Below are positions 55,090 through 64,000 of a stretch of 64,000 bases of DNA, one piece after another. Numbering within the stretch: the stretch's first letter is position 1; every line of letters begins with the position of its first letter. Below the pieces are notes generated by a model. It ran no database searches. It was given only the letters and a program-made list of their open reading frames with translations, and was not told the DNA's origin. This stretch comes from JANNSX01 sp963741525 (GTDB taxonomy: Bacteria; Pseudomonadota; Alphaproteobacteria; Rhizobiales; Hyphomicrobiaceae): positions 248,001-312,000 of the forward strand of contig CAVUIW010000028.1 in the NCBI GenBank assembly GCA_963741525.1, read 5' to 3'. The position numbers and the translations under genes were made by a program.

Positions 55090-56115
55090 TTACATCTTCA
55101 GCATGAACTCGTTCCAGCGCTTCTCGATCTCGGCGGCGTTCTTCAACGCCCATTCGCCGTTCGGAATCCACTGGAGCTTCTTGTTCTCGCTGTAGGTCGG
55201 GAACTCGGAGAGCTTCTCCTTGGGCAGCAGCGCCTCGAGATCCGGGCTCGGTCCCGGATATGAGATGTACTGGGCGATGCAGGCCTGGTTCTCAGCAATC
55301 GTCTGCTCGTAGAACCAGGTGGCGAGCGCCTTCTTCTGCTCAGGCGTCGCCCCCTTGGTGACGACGAACCAGGACACGTCGAGCATGCCGTCCGTCCAGT
55401 TCACCTTGATGCCAGGCTTGCCGACGACACGGCCCGACCAGGAGATCGCGTACTGCACCTCGTTGTCGGCGAGGAGCTGCGGCGGTTGGGCGCCCGCTTC
55501 CCACCAGATCGCGTCACCCTTGATCTTCTCGAGCACGGCGAAGGCCTTGTCGAGATCGACGCCGTCCTTGGCGACGCTCGCCGCCGACTGGCCGCCGGCG
55601 ATGGCCGCGAAGGGCAGCACGTAGTCCGGGTACTTTGGCAGCGCGCGCTTGCCCGGGAAGGCCGCCGTGTCGAAGAACTCGGCCCAATTGGCAGGCGCCT
55701 TGGCGTCCTCACGATAGGCCATGACGGTCGAATAGTAAGATGCGCCGAAGCCGTACTTGTTCTTGGCCTCCTCGAACATCGGCTTCGGATTGACGGCCGC
55801 CCAGTCGATCTCCTCGACGAGGCCTTCCGAAATCATCCGGTAGAGTTCGGTGGTTCCGGCATCGGCCGCGACATTCGTGATCGTGCCCGACTTCACCTGC
55901 GCGGCGAGCTTGGCATAGCCGCCGGGCGTTTCGATGACGACGTTGATGCCGTGCTTGCCCTTCATGATGGGCTCGTCGATGCATTTTACGATGGCATCGC
56001 CCCACTGTCCGCCGGCATGCATGACGTGCAGATCCTCGGCGAGCGCCGGCCACGAAAGCGCGGCAAGTGCCGCACCCGAGACCAGTCCGATCGCCGTCCG
56101 TTTCAGTTGAGACAT
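55090..56115 (-). CDS. ABC transporter substrate-binding protein, PotD/PotF-like
   Basis: A 341-aa periplasmic protein with a signal peptide (1-25, ..PALA-ED). Family features include DLHVMHAGGQWGDAIVKCID, VNPKPMFEEAKNKYGFGASY and VQYAISWSGRVVGKPGIKVN. ATG 56115 was chosen for its GGAGGAAAGG site; an upstream ATG at 56130 lacks one. The ligand is probably a polyamine-like or other cationic small molecule, but binding residues cannot be assigned with certainty. Confidence 0.92.
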   Translation of the reverse strand: MSQLKRTAIGLVSGAALAALSWPALAEDLHVMHAGGQWGDAIVKCIDEPIMKGKHGINVVIETPGGYAKLAAQVKSGTITNVAADAGTTELYRMISEGLVEEIDWAAVNPKPMFEEAKNKYGFGASYYSTVMAYREDAKAPANWAEFFDTAAFPGKRALPKYPDYVLPFAAIAGGQSAASVAKDGVDLDKAFAVLEKIKGDAIWWEAGAQPPQLLADNEVQYAISWSGRVVGKPGIKVNWTDGMLDVSWFVVTKGATPEQKKALATWFYEQTIAENQACIAQYISYPGPSPDLEALLPKEKLSEFPTYSENKKLQWIPNGEWALKNAAEIEKRWNEFMLKM

Positions 56116-56214
56116 CGGCCTTTCCTCCACTCGTTTGGCCCCGCACGATGCGAAGCCTTCGACCCGTTCGAGCAGGTCAACCTTTCACGCTTCGCCCACG
56201 TCTCGCGCACATGA

Positions 56215-57270
56215 TCAGGTCTCTCCCGGCAGCAGCCAGACTTGCTCCGGCTCCCAATCGAGATTGACGTGGGCACCTTCCGGAAGCTTCGAACGCGATC
56301 CCGGAACATGCGCGATGATTTCAAATCCACTGTCGAGGGCGACCGCGTAGCGGACGCTCTCACCGAAAAAGACGGACTCCTTCACCTTCCCCGACACTCG
56401 GCCTCCGCTGCCTTTGGAGACGCGGATGTCCTCTGGGCGGAGTAGGCCGCAGACCGTTCCATTCGCGGACCGCGCCGCGCCGCATGCGATCCTCTCGCCG
56501 CTCGCCAGGCGGATCACGGCGCTGGTGCCATTGGCCTGCAACTCGCCTTCGATAAAGTTGGCGAGGCCGAGGAAGCCGGCAACGAACCGGTTGCGAGGTT
56601 GATGGTAGGCCGTGAAAGGCGTGTCGATCTGCTGAACGCGGCCCTGGTCGAGCACGACGATGCGATCGGACAGCGAGAGCGCCTCGTCTTGGTCGTGGGT
56701 GACCATCAAGGTCGTGATGCCAAGCCGGCGCTGCAGCCCGTGGATTTCCGCACGGACGTCCTCGCGAAGCTTGCGATCGAGAGCGGCTAGTGGCTCGTCC
56801 AGCAGAAGAATGTCCGGCTTGAAGACGATGGCGCGGGCCAATGCCACGCGCTGCTGCTGGCCGCCGGAGAGCTGGCTCGGCTTGCGCGCGCCATAGTCCT
56901 CGAGGCGGACGAGGGCCAGCGCTTCCTTCACGCGGCTCGCGATCTCGGACTTTGCGACGCGCCGCACCTTCAGCGGAAACGCGACATTGTCGGCGACGCT
57001 CATGTGCGGGAACAGCGCGTAGCTCTGGAAGACAAGGCCGACATTGCGATCGGCGGCCTTCAGATTCGTCACGTCCCGGCCACCGATCAGGATCGCCCCG
57101 GAGGTCGGCGCCGCAATGCCGGCGATGATCGACAGCATCGTTGTCTTGCCGGAGCCCGAGGGTCCGAGGATGGTTGCAAATTCGCCGGTCTCGACGCGCA
57201 ACGAGACGCCGTCCACCGCGCGGACGTCGCCATAGTGCTTCGAAACCTCTGCGAACTCGACGGTGGTCAT
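56215..57270 (-). CDS. ABC transporter ATP-binding protein, PotA-like
   Basis: A 351-aa ATPase: Walker A GPSGSGKTT, LVFQSYALFPHMSVADNVAF, signature LSGGQQQRVALARA, Walker B ILLLDEPLAALD, and the C-terminal TOBE domain (about 260-350). It energises the importer. The gene is separated from the binding-protein gene by 99 bp, which may hold an internal promoter. The amidohydrolase gene ends 5 bp upstream. Confidence 0.93.
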   Translation of the reverse strand: MTTVEFAEVSKHYGDVRAVDGVSLRVETGEFATILGPSGSGKTTMLSIIAGIAAPTSGAILIGGRDVTNLKAADRNVGLVFQSYALFPHMSVADNVAFPLKVRRVAKSEIASRVKEALALVRLEDYGARKPSQLSGGQQQRVALARAIVFKPDILLLDEPLAALDRKLREDVRAEIHGLQRRLGITTLMVTHDQDEALSLSDRIVVLDQGRVQQIDTPFTAYHQPRNRFVAGFLGLANFIEGELQANGTSAVIRLASGERIACGAARSANGTVCGLLRPEDIRVSKGSGGRVSGKVKESVFFGESVRYAVALDSGFEIIAHVPGSRSKLPEGAHVNLDWEPEQVWLLPGET

Positions 57271-57275
57271 CTCGC

Positions 57276-58709
57276 TTAAGCTGCCCTCGCCGGCGCCAAT
57301 CGTATTCCGGCCCGCTCCGCCATACGGCGCGCCGAGGCTTGGGCGGTCGCATAAACCGCCGCCTCATCAAGCCGGGTCAGATGGCCGTGCCGGACGACGA
57401 CCTCGCCATTGCAGATGACGGTGTCGACCGACTTCGTGCGGCTCACCAGCATGAGCTGGCGGATGACATCCACGTTGGGCTGCGCATCCGGCAGGTCGTT
57501 CGTGCGGATGACGATGTCGGCGCGCTTGCCGGCCTCGAGGCTTCCGAGCTCGTCGGATGCACCCATCGCATGGGCGCCGCCGAGCGTGAACATCTCGAGC
57601 AGCGTCTCGGAAGAAACGAAATCGCCCCACTCGCGACTGAGGAGATAAGCAATGAAGCCGAGTTCGCCGAAAGCCCAAACCTTGGCGACATCGGTGCCGA
57701 AGGTGACCGGCGTTCCGCGCCGCGCGAGTTCCGGAAAACGGCACTTCGCCTGCTGGGAAATGCCGTAGTACATGACGTTGCCGGGATGCCAGACGAGGCC
57801 CATGCCGCTCTTGGCGATGGCCTCCACCTCGTCGTCATCGAGGACGTTCATGTGGGTGAAGATCGTGTTGGGGCCGAGGACGCCTTTTTCCGCGAACCGC
57901 ACGAGCGCCGGCTTGCCGAAGCGCTTGGCATCGAACCCGGCATCGGCCGGCATGAAGCTCTGGTGCTGATGGAATACAGAGTGGGCCTCATCGGCGAGAC
58001 GTTTGGCTTCGCGAATCAGCTCGAGGCTCGCCGTGCCGTTGCCGTAGAGCGCGACATGGCCTCGAACGAGCCCATCACCGCCGCCGTGCCGCTTCAGCGC
58101 GGTACCAAGCAGCTTGCGGGCGCGCTTGGCATCGCACGGGGCCCTCGGGATGAGATCGGCCATCGGCTCGCCGCCGCTCAGATCCCAGAGCATGCAATCG
58201 GTCAGCGAGACGCGGATGCCGACCGCCTCGGCGGCCTCGGCTACGGCCTCGGTTGAGAAGGCGGTGGAAGCCTCGACATAGCCGGTGAAGCCGTTCTTCA
58301 CCATTTCCACGGAAGCCATGAGCGCGCTCGCGTGCTCGTCCTCGTCGGTCAGCGCGTTGATCCAGCGGATGAAGACGCCAGGCCCGCCGCCGCCTTCCGC
58401 CGCCGGGGGATTGGGGTTGTCGGTGATCGAGCCGCGCGAGAGATGAAGGCCCGCGTGATAGTGGCCGTCGATGAGGCCCGGATGCACCGGTGCGCCTTGG
58501 GCATCGATCGTTCGCATGGCCCGATAGCGGCTTTCGACTTCGCGCGTCGAGCCGACAGCGAGGATGCGTGTGCCGCGAATGGCGATGGCGCCATCCGGGT
58601 GCACGCGCCGCTTGTCATCGAGCGTCAGCACATGGCCGTTCCTGACGATGAGGTCGCAAACCTCGGGGCCGTCACCTTTGCCGTTGTCTCCATTCTTCTT
58701 GCGCGTCAT
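57276..58709 (-). CDS. Amidohydrolase family protein (TRZ/ATZ-like)
   Basis: A 477-aa metal-dependent hydrolase. It has an HxH metal motif in LIDGHYHAGLH, the second metal His in HVALYGNG, FTHMNVLDDDEV, and the family Asp in FGTDVAKVWAFGELGF. Such enzymes deaminate or dechlorinate N-heterocycles, guanidines or cytosine-like compounds. Its place between the transporter and the CoA ligase suggests that it acts on the imported nitrogen compound. Confidence 0.9.
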   Translation of the reverse strand: MTRKKNGDNGKGDGPEVCDLIVRNGHVLTLDDKRRVHPDGAIAIRGTRILAVGSTREVESRYRAMRTIDAQGAPVHPGLIDGHYHAGLHLSRGSITDNPNPPAAEGGGGPGVFIRWINALTDEDEHASALMASVEMVKNGFTGYVEASTAFSTEAVAEAAEAVGIRVSLTDCMLWDLSGGEPMADLIPRAPCDAKRARKLLGTALKRHGGGDGLVRGHVALYGNGTASLELIREAKRLADEAHSVFHQHQSFMPADAGFDAKRFGKPALVRFAEKGVLGPNTIFTHMNVLDDDEVEAIAKSGMGLVWHPGNVMYYGISQQAKCRFPELARRGTPVTFGTDVAKVWAFGELGFIAYLLSREWGDFVSSETLLEMFTLGGAHAMGASDELGSLEAGKRADIVIRTNDLPDAQPNVDVIRQLMLVSRTKSVDTVICNGEVVVRHGHLTRLDEAAVYATAQASARRMAERAGIRLAPARAA

Positions 58710-58713
58710 GGCC

Positions 58714-60406
58714 TCACCCGACCTTTCCGGTTTCGCGATCCCAGGCGCCTACCCTCAGATCCTTCTTCGCCTCGACGAGCGTCTTCTTCTGCACGCGCAT
58801 GGAGGGCGTCCGGTCGAAGTCCGCCATATGATATTCGATGTAGCGCGGGATCTTGAAGGCGGCCAGATTGGCTTTACAGAAGGCGATGATCTCCTCGGGC
58901 GGAAAGGACGCCTGGCTCTCGCCCGATTTCGGCTGGATATAGGCCTTGACCTCCTCACCGCGCAGCTCGTCGGGGACAGGCACGACGGCAACTTCCAGCA
59001 CCTTTGAATGCGAGCGCAGCACGGCCTCCACCTCGGCCGCCGAGATGTTCTCGCCGGACCGGCGGATGATCTCCTTCTTGCGGCCGACGAAGTAGAGCAG
59101 CCCCCGCTCGTCGCGCCGGACGACATCGCCCGAATGATACCAACCGCCCTTGTTGGCCTCCGCCGTCACTTCCGGCCGGTTGAGATAGCCCTTGTAGAGA
59201 TCGGGCCCACCGATCAGCGCCTCGCCCGACTTGCCGGTCTCGACATCCTTGTCCTCGTCGTCGACAACGCGAACAAAGACGCCCGGCGGCTCCGTGCCCA
59301 TGCTGCCCGCGCCGACCAACTCGTCAGCCAGATGATGTGGCACGCGGCTCATGACGCCGCCCTCGGTCGAGCCATACTGGTTGTGCCAGTGGAAGCCGTA
59401 GCGCTTCACCATCTCGGCATGCAGCTCCTTCGGCACACCGGCGTGGATGGCGAGGCGGATGCGGTGGTCGCGCTCGCTGGGGCCGGGCTCGCCCTTCAGA
59501 AGCAGCGCCGGGATCGAGGCAATCGAGAGGATTTCCGTCGCATCGTATTTGTTGACGACTTCCCAGAAGCGGCTGACGGAGAAACGCCGCATCGCCACCA
59601 TCGTGCCACGCGAGGCGAGCGAGGTGAGCAGCTGGATGGCTGGATCGGCATAGTAAAACGGCAAGCAGCAGAGCTGGCGATCCTGCCAGCCGCGCCGGAA
59701 CATCCGCATGTCCAAGTCGACGACACGCAGCCACCAGCCGTGATGCAGCATGCACCCTTTCGGCGCGCCGCTGGTGCCCGAGGTATAGAAGACCGTGATC
59801 GGATCCTCGCGCTCGCATTCGACGGTGCCGAAGTCGAGCGGCTCGGCATCGCGTGCGTAAGATTTCGAGGCCATCGGGCTCCTCGCCATCGACGACAATC
59901 AAATGCTTGAGCTTTTTCGATTTCTCTCGCGCGCCCTCGACGATCGGCTCCTGCGGCTTTCCGCAGATGACGGCCACCGGCTGGGCGTCCGAGATGATGT
60001 GCCCGGCATCGAAGGCCTGAGCTGACGGCGCGATCGAGACCAGCATGCCGCGATTGGCGACGATCCCAAACAGCGCGATCATGAACTCGACGCGGTTGTC
60101 GAGCATGACGCAGACATTGTCGCCAGCCTCGACCTTGCCCTTGAGATAGCCCGCGAAGCGCTGACACCGGTCGAGGAAGTCCTTGCGTGTGATGGTGAGC
60201 CCGTCCTCGATGATGAGCACGGGACGGTAGGGGTCTTCCAGGCAACCTTTGTGGACGATCTCGATGGTTGTCTGGTGTGGAACGGCGCTCCACGGCGGCG
60301 GCACGTCCTCGTGCTTCACCCAATGAGCGGGCCGCCTGGCCGACTTGTAGCCGTCCAGAGTTTCTGGAGCGGTTTTGGATTTTGTCGCTTTGCTGCTCTT
60401 GGCCAT
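58714..60406 (-). CDS. Acyl-CoA synthetase (AMP-binding), +1 frameshift near 59861
   Basis: An ANL-superfamily acid-CoA ligase activating a carboxylate with ATP. The N-terminal part (MAKSSKATKSK... LTITRKDFLDRCQRFAGYLK) is in one frame to DGLE. The ATP-loop YTSGTSGAPKGCML and the C-domain motifs GWYHSGDVVRRDERGLLYFV, GRKKEIIRRSGENI are in the next. Deleting one base of GATTTC at 59861-59866 gives a 563-aa enzyme. The final catalytic lysine (MRVQKKTL) is present. The start overlaps the MaoC gene stop by one base. Confidence 0.88.
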
Positions 60407-61242
60407 CAGGACTTCACCTCTGCAAAGCCGTTCTTGATGACGACCGCGCCGTCGCGATCGAGCGTTTCGAAGGAAACAATCTGCCGCCCTTTCGCCGCCG
60501 GTCCGATCGAGAAACGGGTCGTCAGGCTCTGCCCCTTGACCATCAGCACCGGATGGGAGAAGCGCGCGCCCAGGCGCAGGAGGCGAGTGACATCGCCATG
60601 GCAGGGCTCGTCGACAATGGCCCGGGCGGCGATCCCCAGCGTGCACATGCCATGCACGATCGGCGCCTTGAAACCGAGCTTGGCCGCGGCTTCGGCTTCA
60701 AGCGTGTAGGGCGAGTAGTCGCGCGCGGCATCGGCATAGCGGAAGGTCTGGTCGTCGGTCATGGCGTGCGTCACGACGGATGGCGTGTCGCTCTCGGCCT
60801 TGGCCGGCGGCTTTGGCGCGGCGTCGCCGGCGGCTTTGGCCACCTTCTCGGTGGTCAACAGCACGGTCGAGAACTGGGACGACACCTCCTGGCCTTCATG
60901 CGTCTTGATGTCGGAGCGGATGATCAGCGTCGCACCCGCCTTCGTCGCGCCGATGCCGATGAGCGTCGACAGGCTGAAGAGCCGCTGTCCCGGCACGATT
61001 GGCCGATGGAAGTGGACATCATGCTCGCCATGCAGGCCGAACTCACCAGAGGTGGCCTTCAGCACCTCGACCATGCTCTGCATGACGGGCACATGATGGA
61101 AGATGGGCGAGGCAATCTTGCCCTCGAGATGCGCCTTGTTCGTATCGTTCAAGGCCCTGGCGAACTGGGCGAGCCGCGCGGTGTTGACGCGGAACTCCTC
61201 GCTGTCGCGGCTGAAGCCGATTTTCTTGATGTCGACGCCCAC
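60406..61242 (-). CDS. MaoC-type enoyl-CoA hydratase, double hotdog
   Basis: A 278-aa protein with an N-terminal hotdog (SPIFHHVPVMQSMVEVLK) and a C-terminal MaoC domain with DQTFRYADAARDYSPYTLEA and APIVHGMCTLGIAARAIV. It resembles hydratase-2 of peroxisomal type, acting on enoyl-CoA intermediates. It is the second gene of the operon, after the SDR (13-bp gap). Confidence 0.88.
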   Translation of the reverse strand: MGVDIKKIGFSRDSEEFRVNTARLAQFARALNDTNKAHLEGKIASPIFHHVPVMQSMVEVLKATSGEFGLHGEHDVHFHRPIVPGQRLFSLSTLIGIGATKAGATLIIRSDIKTHEGQEVSSQFSTVLLTTEKVAKAAGDAAPKPPAKAESDTPSVVTHAMTDDQTFRYADAARDYSPYTLEAEAAAKLGFKAPIVHGMCTLGIAARAIVDEPCHGDVTRLLRLGARFSHPVLMVKGQSLTTRFSIGPAAKGRQIVSFETLDRDGAVVIKNGFAEVKS

Positions 61243-61255
61243 GCGGACGCACTCC

Positions 61256-62158
61256 CTACAGGTTCAATCCTTCGACGAAATCTCCGAGCCGGACCGGATT
61301 CGGTAACTTGCCCTTGAGCGCCGTATCGAGCGCGTCCGTCGTCCATTGTCCCGACGTCCGGACATCGACGGCAATGCTCGATGGTCCGATCACCTCGACG
61401 CGGTCGCCATAGGCCTGGAAGACCTGGTTGGTCGCCGGGCAGTTCGCGCGCGCGAGCCAGGCGATCAGCGGCGAGACATTGGCCGGATCGAAAACGTCGA
61501 ATACGCCGGGCGGTGGCGGTTTCAGGCTCGCCTCGATGCGCGTACGGGCCGACGGCGAAACCGCGTTCGAGCGGACGCCGTATTTGGCGCCCTCGATGGC
61601 GATGGTTCGCGACAAGCCGACGATGCCGAGCTTGGCGGCCGCATAATTCGCCTGCCCGAAATTGCCGACGAGACCCGCAAGCGATGTGGTGTGGATGATC
61701 GAAGCCGCTACCGGTTTGCCCGCCTTGCTCTGCTCCCGCCAATAGGCCATCGCGTGGCGCGATGGCGCCGCGTGTCCCTTGAGATGTACCCGAATGACTG
61801 CGTCCCACTCCTCCTCGCTCATGTTGGCGAACAGGCGGTCGCGCAGGATGCCGGCGTTGTTGACGAGGATGTGGAGGTCGCCGAAGGCTGCAACCGCTTG
61901 GGCAACCATCGAGGCCGCTTGGGCCCAGTCGCCGACATCGTGGCCGCTGACGGTGGCCTTGCCGCCGATCGCCTCGATCTCGCGCACAACCTCTTGCGCT
62001 GGCGTCAGATCCTGGCCCGCGCCATGCAGATCGCCGCCGAGATCGTTGACGACGACGGCCGCACCTTCGCGCGCGAGCAACAACGCATGCGCGCGCCCGA
62101 GCCCGCGCCCGCCACCAGTGACGATCGCAACGCGTCCGGCGAGGCTGCGAGCGCCCAT
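61256..62158 (-). CDS. Short-chain dehydrogenase/reductase
   Basis: A 300-aa classical SDR. NAD-binding motif VTGGGRGLGRAHALLLAREG, NNAGILRD, catalytic Ser in IIHTTSLAGLVG and Tyr-Lys in QANYAAAKLGIVG are present. It resembles the dehydrogenase part of (R)-hydroxyacyl-CoA multifunctional enzymes. ATG 62158 has an AGGAG site. It is the first gene of the catabolic operon, divergent from the GNAT gene, so the operon promoter should lie in 62159-62332. Confidence 0.93.
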   Translation of the reverse strand: MGARSLAGRVAIVTGGGRGLGRAHALLLAREGAAVVVNDLGGDLHGAGQDLTPAQEVVREIEAIGGKATVSGHDVGDWAQAASMVAQAVAAFGDLHILVNNAGILRDRLFANMSEEEWDAVIRVHLKGHAAPSRHAMAYWREQSKAGKPVAASIIHTTSLAGLVGNFGQANYAAAKLGIVGLSRTIAIEGAKYGVRSNAVSPSARTRIEASLKPPPPGVFDVFDPANVSPLIAWLARANCPATNQVFQAYGDRVEVIGPSSIAVDVRTSGQWTTDALDTALKGKLPNPVRLGDFVEGLNL

Positions 62159-62332
62159 GCCGCTCTCCTCGCTCAGAAATCGTGCGCTAGACAGGAAATC
62201 GGCCGGCTGACGACGATCATGGGCGTTCCTCCCGCCGCATCGCGCTTGTTTCGACTTGCGCAAATTGTTTCGTTATCTTGTACATTGAGGCCAGGGACCG
62301 TCAAGACCAATGCTTTGAGGCGAGGAGCAGCC

Positions 62333-62806
62333 ATGTCGAGCGTCATGGGGAAAATCGCTGTCCGGCCGACCAACGCCGCGGACGAAGACCATTGGCGGGC
62401 GATGTGGGAAGATTTCGTCGCCCTCGACACCGAGAAGTGCCCGCAATCCGCGACCGACTTCATCTGGCGGAATGCGCTCGACGCATCCCATCCCATGCAG
62501 TTGCTGATGGCGGTGGTCGGCGAGGAGCGGTTGGGGTTCCTGCTCTACACGACGCACGATTTCTCGCGCTCGATCAGGCCCGTCGCCTATCTGCTGGACT
62601 TCTTTGTGATCGAAACAGCGCGCGGCCGGGGCATCGGCAACGCGTTGATCGCGCACCTCGCCGAGCTTGGCCGCGCCAACGGCTGGCTCAAGGTCTACTG
62701 GATGACGCAGGTGGAGAACGCGGACGCGCGCCGGCTCTACGACAAGTTCGGCCAGACCTCGCCGCTCGTGCGCTACGACATGCAGCTCAACAGCTACGAG
62801 GCGTAG
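62333..62806 (+). CDS. GNAT family N-acetyltransferase
   Basis: A 157-aa acetyltransferase with the acetyl-CoA-binding core FVIETARGRGIGNALIAHLA and the C-terminal VYWMTQVENADARRLYDKFG. The GAGGAG site supports ATG 62333. It may acetylate an amine such as a polyamine or an antibiotic. It is divergent from the SDR and convergent with the cupin gene. Confidence 0.92.
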   Translation: MSSVMGKIAVRPTNAADEDHWRAMWEDFVALDTEKCPQSATDFIWRNALDASHPMQLLMAVVGEERLGFLLYTTHDFSRSIRPVAYLLDFFVIETARGRGIGNALIAHLAELGRANGWLKVYWMTQVENADARRLYDKFGQTSPLVRYDMQLNSYEA

Positions 62807-62809
62807 TTT

Positions 62810-63184
62810 CTAAGGCTCTTCGATACCCTGGCGCATTGCCCAGTCGACGGGATAGAGCGCGTAGAAATAGGCGCAGCGGCCCTTGGATGCATCATATGAC
62901 AGCGTCGTGCCCTTCGGCAGCCAGATAATGTCGCCGGGCTTGCAGTGCCAGCGCTCAGCCCCCGTGACGATTGTCATCTCGCCGTCGTGGATGAACAGCA
63001 CCTCGTCGTAGGTCACGGTCCATTCGATGGAGACGTTCTCGAGGATTTCGATGCCAGCGCCGAGGTGGGTGCTGTTGGCGCCGTTGATCACGCGGGCGAT
63101 GCGGGTGTCGCCGGACTCGGTTTTTGCCGTCGACCAAGGCAGCTCGCCGGACTTGAAGATTCGGGCTTTGGTTTTAGAGCTCAT
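62810..63184 (-). CDS. Cupin-domain protein, EutQ-like
   Basis: A 124-aa single cupin. The barrel runs from SIEWTVTYDEVLFIHDGEMT to KPGDIIWLPKGTTLSY. The usual His pair is only partly kept (DEVLFIHDG), which is seen in EutQ-type cupins. Its start lies directly after a GGAGTAG repeat that also supplies the ribosome site. It is on the same strand as the upstream oxidoreductase and likely co-expressed. Confidence 0.88.
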   Translation of the reverse strand: MSSKTKARIFKSGELPWSTAKTESGDTRIARVINGANSTHLGAGIEILENVSIEWTVTYDEVLFIHDGEMTIVTGAERWHCKPGDIIWLPKGTTLSYDASKGRCAYFYALYPVDWAMRQGIEEP

Positions 63185-63194
63185 TGCAACTCCC

Positions 63195-63257
63195 CTACTC
63201 CCTATTCGCTACTCCCTACTCCCTACTCCCCATTCGCTACTCCCTACTCCTTACTCA
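63195..63257 (-). repeat. Nine heptanucleotide repeats (GGAGTAG on the minus strand)
   Basis: Plus-strand units CTACTCC at 63195, 63209, 63216, 63223, 63237 and 63244, with variant units CTATTCG, CCATTCG and TTACTCA in register, fill the gap between the oxidoreductase stop and the cupin start. Read on the gene strand, each unit contains GGAG, a ribosome-binding core. Confidence 0.85.
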
Positions 63258-63261
63258 CTCT

Positions 63262-64000
63262 TCAAGTCGTCGAAATGCCGCCCGGCGCCATGCGTACGAA
63301 GAAACGGGTGAGCGAGCCTGGCCGTTTGCCAGAGTATCCTAGTGTGTCGTTGCGTTTCACGGCCGCTCTCACGGCAACCGAGCCCACAGTCCGAAACGGC
63401 TCCGGCGGCAGCCAGCGCTCGGGTGGACGCACGAGCGGGCAGCCCGACCATTCGTCCTTCTCTTTCAGCACCAGCGAAGCAAGAATGCGTGCGGCCAATG
63501 GCGAGGTGGCGATGCCATTGCCCGAGAAGCCGTAGCCGTAGAAGACATCCGGCATGCCGGGCAGCGCGCCGAACAACGGCAGTCCGCTCCGCGTCCGGTC
63601 GATCGGACCATACCAGCTGTCGGAAAATCGCACCGCGCCGAGCCGCGGATTGGCCCGTGCGTAGAAGGCATGCATCTCGGCCTCGCGCGGCGAGCGGCCC
63701 TCGAAGCGTTCGCCATCGAGCGAGCCGACACCGAGCCGGCCGCCGGTGACGCCGCCGCTGAGGCGCCCATCGGGAGTCGTGCGGAAGCCGGTGACAAAGG
63801 TCTGCGAGTCAGTGATTTGAAACTTGTCCCGGCGCCAGAGCGCTTCGATCAGCTCCGGCACCGGCTCGCTGATCTGGTCGTCGCTGGTGATGACGAGAAT
63901 GGCGGAGCGCAGGGATGGAATCCGCAGCGACCAGGCATTGAGCGCGAGCACGACGCGGCCGGCCGCGAGACTCCCGGCGCGGGTCCGGACAATGGGTCGG
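63262..64000 (-). CDS. FAD-dependent oxidoreductase (DAO/PuuB-like), C-terminal part
   Basis: The C-terminal part (246 visible residues) of a DAO-type flavoprotein; the N-terminal FAD-binding region is beyond the window. AAGRVVLALNAW, YARANPRLGAVRFSDSWYGP, SGLPLFGALPGMPDVFYGYG and GNGIATSPLAARILASLVL fit gamma-glutamylputrescine oxidase and related amine oxidases. It supports an amine-catabolism theme together with the polyamine-type transporter. Confidence 0.88.
   Translation of the reverse strand, partial: RPIVRTRAGSLAAGRVVLALNAWSLRIPSLRSAILVITSDDQISEPVPELIEALWRRDKFQITDSQTFVTGFRTTPDGRLSGGVTGGRLGVGSLDGERFEGRSPREAEMHAFYARANPRLGAVRFSDSWYGPIDRTRSGLPLFGALPGMPDVFYGYGFSGNGIATSPLAARILASLVLKEKDEWSGCPLVRPPERWLPPEPFRTVGSVAVRAAVKRNDTLGYSGKRPGSLTRFFVRMAPGGISTT

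Noticed and set aside
61346..62332. Upstream extension of the GNAT protein
   Set aside because: It runs antisense through the SDR gene. The family start and GAGGAG site are at 62333.

Overview
The window is high-GC alphaproteobacterial chromosome, most likely from the order Hyphomicrobiales. This is inferred from the ptsN-hpf-rpoN-lptB-lptC/A gene order, a short RNase D, a small 'GGAAAA...TTTTCC' intergenic repeat, and a polyamine-type ABC/CoA catabolic locus of the kind common in this order. No species is claimed.

Layout. (1) 1-6.3 kb: the end of pstS, then pstC-pstA-pstB-phoU-phoB, the phosphate uptake and Pho-response operon, closed by a hairpin. (2) 6.4-33.9 kb: a genomic island of about 27.5 kb in a tRNA-Ala(CGC) gene. 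A 57-bp direct repeat of the tRNA 3' half marks both ends, an integrase sits inside the left end and an excisionase-like gene inside the right end. An 18-bp double GTGGTAC motif lies just inside each end. Cargo includes a secreted thermonuclease, a lipoprotein, a SRAP (YedK) protein overlapping a membrane-anchored TIR protein, an Excalibur protein, an orphan HicB, a second tyrosine recombinase and a giant RTX/cadherin-like protein of about 3,170 aa. The right third is plasmid-like: a primase-type replication protein, ParA, a small likely ribbon-helix-helix partner, a membrane protein, and Xis. No conjugation or virion genes were seen. (3) 34-48.8 kb: housekeeping genes (yggT, yggU, folD, ptsN, hpf, rpoN, lptB, an LptC-LptA fusion, rnd, tRNA-Leu, a NDUFA9-like gene, uppP, gst, queG, an epimerase). 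(4) 50-64 kb: a catabolic locus with thiolase/DUF35, an XRE-cupin regulator, MaoC-type hydratases, a spermidine/putrescine-type ABC transporter, an amidohydrolase, an acyl-CoA ligase, an SDR, a GNAT, a cupin and part of an amine-oxidase-type flavoprotein. The set suggests import of a nitrogenous compound and CoA-dependent breakdown, but the substrate is unknown.

The SRAP-TIR pair is the best candidate for an undescribed system. Just as important for users of the sequence is a recurring +1 frameshift pattern. Five conserved genes (ptsN, uppP, the thiolase, the acyl-CoA ligase and an island membrane protein) are each restored by turning one GANNTC into GANTC, the alphaproteobacterial CcrM methylation site. 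The RTX gene carries six further single-base insertions. These look like residual sequencing errors, and the affected genes are annotated as joined CDSs.
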